The notes beneath the pieces were generated by a model. It was not told where the DNA came from. It searched no databases and was given only the letters and a program-made list of their open reading frames with translations. From Girardinichthys multiradiatus (lineage: Eukaryota; Chordata; Actinopteri; Cyprinodontiformes; Goodeidae), in contig NC_061812.1 of assembly GCF_021462225.1 (NCBI RefSeq), positions 37,063,175-37,127,174 of the forward strand: 64,000 nucleotides of DNA. Direction: 5' to 3'. Positions 58,199 to 64,000 of the stretch are shown in pieces. Position 1 is the first letter of the stretch. Every line of letters starts with the position of its first letter. Both the position numbers and the translations under genes were made by a program.

Positions 58199-59490
58199 AT
58201 GGGACTTTTTGCATGTTTGTTCTCTGTCTTCATCATTGTTATGTTATGTTGGTTTATTCTTTCCATGTTTTTTTTTAATCAAAGCTTATCAGGTCTGACA
58301 GAGTTGTCTCCACATCAGAACAACTGAGACAGGCAACCTTAAAGGTAACCCTAAGAATACCACAGTGGAGCAAGGATTGACCTCTGTGATGTGGTCCCCT
58401 GCAGAGGTTATGACAGTTGGTTTCAGAATGCAGATGTGTACATTTGTGTCCGCACACCTTGGAGGCTAGCAATTGGAAAATGGTGTCCGGACTGGACTTA
58501 TGTGTACTGGAATTCAGATCCAAAAGGTTATGTCAACCCGAACTCTAACTATATTCCACAGGGCCTGTGGCAACACATCAGTTTGATTAGAGACAAGTCC
58601 ACCCAACGAGCTGACACCACTAGATATAATCCCCTGGTAATAACAGTCAGAGAAATGTGGAAGAATCCTTGACCTACTGTAAATCATGCAGAACTTAATG
58701 AACTTGTTTTGGTTTTAGGAGCTGATGTCTCTGGAAGAGACCCACTGGGATTGTTTCAAATTCAGTTTGTGGATCTACCTAAACCTCCTGATGAAGTTCT
58801 AGATATTACTGGTGTTAGCCCTTCTCCTAGCCCAACCACCTCCTCAATCATTGGTCACTTACTTAAATGTCTCATCACCTGAAGTAATATTGCAGGTTGA
58901 AACTGGATTTTCTGACAAAAACACCTGGTTAGAATGGATAACATTTACGCTAAAAGCAATAACATGACAGAGTGTATTGCCTGTTCATCAGCCAGACCAC
59001 AACTTTTCACCACTCCTGCACTCCCACGTGGTGTTAGCCAATCCTGTAGTCAATGGGTTTGAATCAATATTTCTTTTGATTACTCTTAACAAAAACGTTG
59101 ATCGCATTAAAGCAAACATCACCAGAGATGTAATGGTCAGCGTAACTGACCAATTATCCTCCAGTTCTCTTATGTCTTGGCAAACCAGAATGGCTTTATA
59201 CATGTCGTTGGCTGAAAAGGGATGTGTTTGTGCCATGTTTGGTCCTTTATGTTGTACTTTTATTCCAAATAACAGGTCCTGATGGTTCAGTAACCAGAGC
59301 TCTGGATGGATTATGCTCCCTGGCTCCCTGGTTCCCTGACTGGTGCTGATTCTTTGTCTGATTGGTTTACTGCTACCTTTGGTAAATGGAAGGGTTTTAT
59401 TATTGCAGCTATGACTTCTTTTGTCACCTTCGCAGGTATCCTCATTTGCTGTGGCCTGCCTGCATACTCTAATTAATAGATTGATTACCT
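58199..59490 (+). pseudogene. Retroviral env remnant (surface and transmembrane subunits)
   Basis: A signal-peptide-like hydrophobic frame starts at ATG 58199. A 93-codon open stretch (58391-58672) looks like surface-subunit sequence with paired Cys/Trp residues. The transmembrane subunit keeps a heptad-type helix segment followed by the CX6CC motif (59229-59255), the cysteine arrangement of gamma-type env proteins that bond covalently to the surface subunit. It also keeps a hydrophobic membrane anchor ending in a Cys pair (about 59,393-59,460). Frames are broken several times: the signal frame stops near 58,330, and there are stops near 58,670 and 58,880 and a frameshift near 59,285. No functional protein is possible. 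Confidence 0.75.
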
Positions 59491-60063
59491 CTAGGTCATA
59501 TCAGATGCCCCTCCTCACAGGTGAAGGGGAACCTTTGGATTGCTCTGATGATGATGTTTTTTTTAATAAGTTTTATCAATGGTCAATTTCCATCTGTTCA
59601 GATAATCTTCTTAATTCTAATGATGTAGATATGTACCGAACACACACAGGGTACATGATAACTCATGATTTCATTTTGGTAGTATATTGGTTTTCTTCAT
59701 TAAATTTTTTGAGTGTTTGAATTCTTTATATTATTTGTGTATTCATTGTATCTGATCATTCCTTAAAAGGTTGTTGATTGAAGAGATGTTTTTGTTTCCA
59801 TCAAAATGACAAATTGTTTCCAACAAATAGATTTGTTGTAGTGTTTAGCTTTGTGATAATGTATCATTATTCATTTTACATTATTTAGTCAATTTGTATT
59901 ACTACTTATTTCATATAATCAATTTTTGATTCGTTTTTATTATTCATTTTATTACTAATCAATTCACATTTTGAAATTCATTTTCTTGTACTTTCCTTCT
60001 TTGTCATTCAGTAAAAATTTTCTTGGGAGTTCGATAACATATGAAGCTTGTTTCATTATAATC
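59491..60063 (+). other. ERV 3' untranslated region, AT-rich
   Basis: Between the env remnant and the polypurine tract; very AT-rich, with repeated 'ttcattt' text. A 99-codon frame (59421-59720) overlaps its start without a domain. Confidence 0.5.
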
Positions 60064-60075
60064 GAAGAGGGTGGA
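60064..60075 (+). other. Polypurine tract
   Basis: GAAGAGGGTGGA ends one base before the 3' LTR, the expected place for the plus-strand primer; one T interrupts the purine run. Confidence 0.65.
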
Positions 60076-60076
60076 T

Positions 60077-60472
60077 TGTTATGGAAAGTTTTAGTGCCTT
60101 GCTTGATTTGCTCTTTTATACTCTACAGGAACTGACAAAAGTATTAGAACCTCTCTGGTGTTGTTCCATTCTTCTCTTGTTTAGTCTTAGAGTAATGGTT
60201 TCTCAGCCTTCTGCTTGCAGCTGTGTGAGATAATATGTATGCCACACTGTTAAGATTATGTCTAGGACAACAGGTCTCATGAGAGTCACCTTGAAAACTG
60301 TTGTAGCTTATAGGATAACTTTTTCTTTGTCTGCTCAGAATGATTTGGCAGCACTACTGAGCGCATCTCCAATGCTGTAAAAAATTCTTCTATCTTGCAA
60401 GATTATAATAAAGCTGATTCTGAGTGACAATCATCTGTGTCTGTCTTGGTAAAAACAAATTTTTCTACAACA
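60077..60472 (+). repeat. 3' LTR (396 bp)
   Basis: Same length and ends as the 5' LTR; AATAAA at 60407-60412 is at the same offset (330). Confidence 0.92.
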
Positions 60473-61985
60473 CTTCCAATGAAGAGCTGCTTTGCAATGA
60501 CTATAATGACCTGACTAAAGTGCAACATGCTATTGCTGTTTTGGAAGAGAAGTTTGAGAAATACACTCCAACTTGTGCTCAGTTTTCCTTAGAGACGTGT
60601 AAGGCATTTCTAGTGTTTAATCTTATAGTCTCATGGATGTTAGACTCAGGACAACTTTGTCTGTTGTTAAGGCAGATGAATTTTTAATATCCCCGAAACT
60701 CAGTGGAATCTCTGGTTTCTCTATGTCACCATCAGGACAGACTATGAAGGAAGATGTTAAAAAGCTCATCGCATGTGTAACACCTGAAGGGTTGTCCTTC
60801 ATACATTGTTTTCTGCTGTCAGAACTGTGCCCGACAAATCTTATGGCTCGAGACCTTATATGCAAGCTTTGAATAATGTTAGCTTCCATTTCGGAGGGAG
60901 TTAAGGTCTCCACTCAGTCTGACACAGTAGTGACAGCAACACAGTTTTGTCCACAGGCATTAATGTATGCTTATGAATGGAAGGTTGTTTTCACAGCAGT
61001 TGCTGGAGGAGGTTAGAGCTGTTATTCCCTCTACTGATTTTTGGCAGGCTGTTGATTTAAACAGTTCTGTGCATATGTCCTTGGGTCATGACAAGGAATA
61101 TGAGAAAGCCTGGCTCCCAATTTCTTGTGAAAAACTAACCACTTCCATACAAGTATTGGACTTCAAACACAGCCGTGCTTGCTGTCTGTCTGAAACCACA
61201 CCAGCTGCGTTTTGTTTTTTTAAATAACAGGCTCTGTCCCACACATCCCTTTGGCAAAATCTGTAATACAACATTGAACAGACATGGGTTATTTTGTGTC
61301 AGAGTTGGAAAAAGAATCTGATTGGACTGCAGTTCCACAAAATTCTAATCTTACGTTTTCTAAGAGACTCTATTCAAAATGTCTTATCTCAGGACAGTGC
61401 ATTGTCAAAGAATTGTTCAATTGGTCCCAGAAAGTGATCCTTTCGCCCAGCATGGCTAATTTGTTGAAACCGACGTCACCACAGATCCATTGTTGGCCCA
61501 GGTGTTTCTTGGCAAAAAGTAAATATGATGTGGGACTCAGAAAAAAGTGTGAACCTGTGGCTGTGACTCCAAAATCTAATTTACATAAGAAGTTTGCACA
61601 CCACAACCTGACCTTTCTGTTGTACCTCTGGAGAACCCAGAGAAATGCTTTTATTTGTTGACCGTTCTGCTTCTTGAAACACTGCTACTGGTGTAAATCA
61701 GGTGGGTTTTGTAGTGTGTTCTTTGCATGAAACTCTTGTTTCTGGCTCGCTGCACAAACACCTCTCTACCCAAGCTACTGAGCTTGTGGCCCTAACTGAC
61801 CATAGGGTCTAATATGTTCATTTTGAAATGGATGCAAACCGTCTATATGTACAGTATATTTACATTTTACATACATGTGGTATTCTAGCTCATGCTGACT
61901 TCAGTAAGCTGCATTCCACCTGTGACAGACCCACTATTTACATGGTTGCAGAAGTTTTCCACCCTTGGCAAACAAAGCAAGGTAT
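60473..61985 (+). pseudogene. Older ERV, right part: gag end, protease, RT start fused to RNase H
   Basis: Directly right of the younger provirus. 60,480-60,630 reads as a gag C-terminal or gag-pro linker frame. Protease lies at 60,630-60,870, with DSG near 60,638 (followed by a frameshift) and an ARDL end motif near 60,847. The RT N-terminal segment (KYDVGL at 61,520-61,537, then a VTPKSN motif) stops near 61,600. RNase H follows immediately (VDRSC at 61,657-61,671, then ATELVALTDHR near 61,780). The RT palm with YxDD is therefore deleted. No LTR of this older element was found on the right. Confidence 0.7.
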
Positions 61986-62600
61986 GTCATGTTACAGATT
62001 CATATTGTTCCTAATTTTAGGAACTTTGCTTGTTATTCTATATAAAAGTGTTTGATTTTGTCTTTGAATGCAACAGTGCCACACATTAACAGTTTTTTTT
62101 TTTTTTTTGCCTTTATTTTGCATTTTATGACAATGTAAATCTATGTTCTGAAGGCAGGACTGTGATGCAGTTTTCGAGCTTGCCACTAGGGGCAACGCCG
62201 GTTTGTAATGAACAGAAAGAAACAAAGCAGTGAGAATCATCGAAAGGCGAGTTTGGATAAAATTTATGTAGTATCTTTGAATGGTGAGTTGTGGATACTG
62301 TTCTATATTAAGGTTTGTTGTTCTGGACATTTTCTGTTAGCTCTTTTTACCTGCTAGAAGATATGGCTAACAAAGCTAAAGTTGTTACCTTGAGTTGGTC
62401 ATTTTTGTTATATTTAGTTGCCCTTTTCTAACTTGATAACCACATCATAAGCGATTGTAACACAGGACTGAAGTCATGATAAAATGGTATATTTGATTTG
62501 TCACCAAATATAGTTCTGGCTACAAATGAAGACTTTTGGCCCAATTAGTTAGGCTAAAAATATAGCTTGTGGCCATAATATTCTATGTAAACTACTAACG
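61986..62600. other. Unassigned sequence
   Basis: A T17 run lies at about 62,093-62,109. The minus-strand 112-codon frame here is lysine-rich because of that run. No feature was recognised. Confidence 0.45.
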
Positions 62601-62609
62601 TGAAAAGCT

Positions 62610-62943
62610 GTGATTACAGTGGCTGACGCCATACAATCTCAGCCATCACCCACCCCCTTGGCTTCAGAAAACTCCTTCCCTAGCCCCCTCACATCTCATG
62701 AAGACCCTCGAGAAGTTGGTCTTCATTCATCTTCGGCCCCTGGTAAGGTCAATGATCTACCTCCTGCACTAAGCTCTGACCCACCTAGAGCAGCCTGGAA
62801 GCACTCTAGTGGTCATGTTCTTTGATTTCTCTAGTGCTTTTAATACCATCCAAAAGGACTTCTAAAGAGACAACCTGGAGCTTTTAGGAGTGGACCACCA
62901 TCTGTACCAATGGATACTGGACAACCTCACTGGCTAGCAACAG
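62610..62943 (+). pseudogene. Rex1-like non-LTR reverse transcriptase fragment
   Basis: Around 62,815-62,940 the translation shows the RT palm motif FFDFSSAFNTIQ (first catalytic Asp block) and a downstream LLG/VDHHLYQWILDNLTG-type segment, with a stop and a frameshift between them. Both are characteristic of Rex1/Babar-like fish LINEs. Upstream, 62,610-62,815 is a Pro/Ser-rich 71-codon frame that may be linker sequence. The fragment is cut by the insertion of Tc1 copy D. Confidence 0.65.
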
Positions 62944-62945
62944 TA

Positions 62946-64000
62946 CAGGTCCTTCTCAAAAAATTTGCATATTGTGATAAAGTTCATTATTTTCTATAAT
63001 GTAATGATGAAAATTTAACATTCATATATTTTAGATTTATTGCACACTAACTGAAATATTTCAGGTCTTTTATTGTCTTAATACGGATGATTTTGGCATA
63101 CAGCTCATGAAAACCCAAAATTCCTATCTCACAAAATTAGCATATTTCATCCGACCAATAAAAGAAAAGTGTTTTTAATACAAAAAACGTCAACCTTCAA
63201 ATAATAATGTACAGTTATGCACTCAATACTTGGTCGGGAATCCTTTGGCAGAAATGACTGCTTCAATGCGGCGTGGCATGGAGGCAATCAGCCTGTGGCA
63301 CTGCTGAGGTCTTATGGAGGCCCAGGATGCTTCGATAGCGGCCTTTAGCTCATCCAGAGTGTTGGGTCTTGAGTCTCTCAACGTTCTCTTCACAATATCC
63401 CACAGATTCTCTATGGGGTTCAGGTCAGGAGAGTTGGCAGGCCAATTGAGCACAGTGATACCATGGTCAGTAAACCATTTACCAGTGGTTTTGGCACTGT
63501 GAGCAGGTGCCAGGTCATGCTGAAAAATGAAATCTTCATCTCCATAAAGCTTTTCAGCAGATGGAAGCATGAAGTGCTCCAAAATCTCCTGATAGCTAGC
63601 TGCATTGACCCTGCCCTTGATAAAACACAGTGGACCAACACCAGCAGCTGACACGGCACCCCAGACCATCACTGACTGTGGGTACTTGACACTGGACTTC
63701 TGGCATTTTGGCATTTCCTTCTCCCTAGTCTTCCTCCAGACTCTGGCACCTTGATTTCCGAATGACATGCAGAATTTGCTTTCATCCGAAAAAAGTACTT
63801 TGGACCACTGAGCAACAGTCCAGTGCTGCTTCTCTGTAGCCCAGGTCAGGCGCTTCTGCCGCTGTTTCTGGTTCAAAAGTGGCTTGACCTGGGGAATGCG
63901 GCACCTGTAGCCCATTTCCTGCACACGCCTGTGCACGGTGGCTCTGGATGTTTCTACTCCAGACTCAGTCCACTGCTTCCGCAGGTCCCCCAAGGTCTGG
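62946..64000 (-). mobile_element. Tc1/mariner transposon, copy D (same family as A), runs off the window
   Basis: A TA at 62944-62945 precedes the 200-bp inverted repeat 62946-63145. The element retains both the 10 bp missing in copy A and the 42-bp linker missing in B and C, so it represents the fullest version of the family. The right end lies beyond 64000. Confidence 0.93.
63223..64000 (-). CDS. Tc1-family DD34E transposase (copy D), partial, full-length type
   Basis: The frame is open from the window edge (about residue 76) to the stop at 63223, covering the end of the first DNA-binding segment, the second helix-turn-helix, the complete linker with KPLLNQKQRQKRL, and the whole catalytic domain with all three acidic residues and 34-residue spacing. 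The apparent start at 63993 is not the real start: homologous copies begin about 77 codons further upstream, outside the window. Small private changes include a Thr-Arg pair in the WRKTREKEM segment. Whether the missing N-terminus is intact cannot be seen. Confidence 0.9.
   Translation of the reverse strand, partial: QTLGDLRKQWTESGVETSRATVHRRVQEMGYRCRIPQVKPLLNQKQRQKRLTWATEKQHWTVAQWSKVLFSDESKFCMSFGNQGARVWRKTREKEMPKCQKSSVKYPQSVMVWGAVSAAGVGPLCFIKGRVNAASYQEILEHFMLPSAEKLYGDEDFIFQHDLAPAHSAKTTGKWFTDHGITVLNWPANSPDLNPIENLWDIVKRTLRDSRPNTLDELKAAIEASWASIRPQQCHRLIASMPRRIEAVISAKGFPTKY

Larger units (their letters stand above)
51887..60472 (+). mobile_element. Endogenous retrovirus, about 8.6 kb, defective
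   Basis: Paired LTRs of 396 bp each bracket, in order, a primer-binding site, leader, gag start, protease, RT N-terminal remnant, a long unassigned interior, an env remnant and a polypurine tract. The flanks share CTTC (51883-51886 and 60473-60476), a 4-bp target duplication as made by gamma/epsilon-type retroviral integrases. All genes are broken. The provirus sits inside an older ERV of the same lineage, whose gag lies to the left and protease/pol to the right. Confidence 0.85.

Noticed and set aside
58391..58672. Env open stretch considered as a domesticated host gene
   Set aside because: The surrounding frame has stops and frameshifts on both sides and lies between LTRs of a defective provirus, so preservation looks accidental.
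1..64000. CRISPR array, operon or bacterial-type system
   Set aside because: No spaced direct repeats, no dense coding; all signatures are those of a vertebrate genome.

Overview
This window looks like euchromatic but gene-poor DNA from a teleost fish. The evidence is AT-rich intergenic sequence, several Tc1 families with 200-bp inverted repeats, L2-type and Rex1-type non-LTR retrotransposon pieces, fish-type tRNA-derived SINEs, hAT- and Harbinger-like non-autonomous elements, and an endogenous retrovirus (ERV) with a fish-style env. The repeat families resemble those of spiny-rayed fishes, possibly cyprinodontiforms; that placement is inference from family resemblance. I found no convincing host gene, exon set, rRNA or CRISPR array. 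All recognisable coding capacity belongs to mobile elements.

Layout: 0-2.4 kb is unassigned apart from a SINE-like head; 2.4-2.8 kb is an LTR-like repeat. 3.8-5.4 kb is Tc1 copy A (intact transposase, + strand). 7.66-9.65 kb is a hAT-like element with near-perfect 8-bp target duplication and other repeats nested in it. 11.5-16.8 kb holds LTR-like units, LINE 3' ends and a Harbinger-like MITE. 16.5 and 18.9 kb carry two copies of a 0.3-kb direct repeat. 21.9-23.4 kb is Tc1 copy B (- strand, one nonsense codon). 24.0-25.6 kb has two further Tc1 families lying head to tail. 27-34 kb is mostly unassigned, with one CpG-richer stretch near 33 kb. 35.0-36.3 kb is a triple nest (LTR-like repeat in hAT-like in Tc1-like MITE), and 38.35-38.93 kb is a Tc1-type MITE. 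40.6-41.6 kb is a decayed Tc1 and 41.7 kb a SINE. 42.06-45.75 kb is an old Tc1 split by an L2-like LINE. 45.9-47.5 kb is Tc1 copy C (+ strand, intact frame with an in-frame deletion). 49.3 kb is a GT microsatellite. 50.7-62.0 kb is a LINE fragment followed by an ERV inserted into an older ERV of the same lineage. 62.6-62.9 kb is a Rex1-like LINE fragment interrupted by Tc1 copy D (- strand), which runs off the window.

The strongest observations are three. First, a young Tc1 (DD34E) family has four copies here, two of which share an identical 42-bp in-frame deletion between the DNA-binding and catalytic domains. Second, an 8.6-kb provirus has paired 396-bp LTRs, a CTTC target duplication and a primer-binding site matching tRNA-Ser(GCU) at 17 of 18 bases; it sits inside the gag-pro region of an older related ERV. 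Third, the leader of that provirus keeps three consecutive hairpins with 6-nt loops. Nothing here amounts to a demonstrated new biological system.
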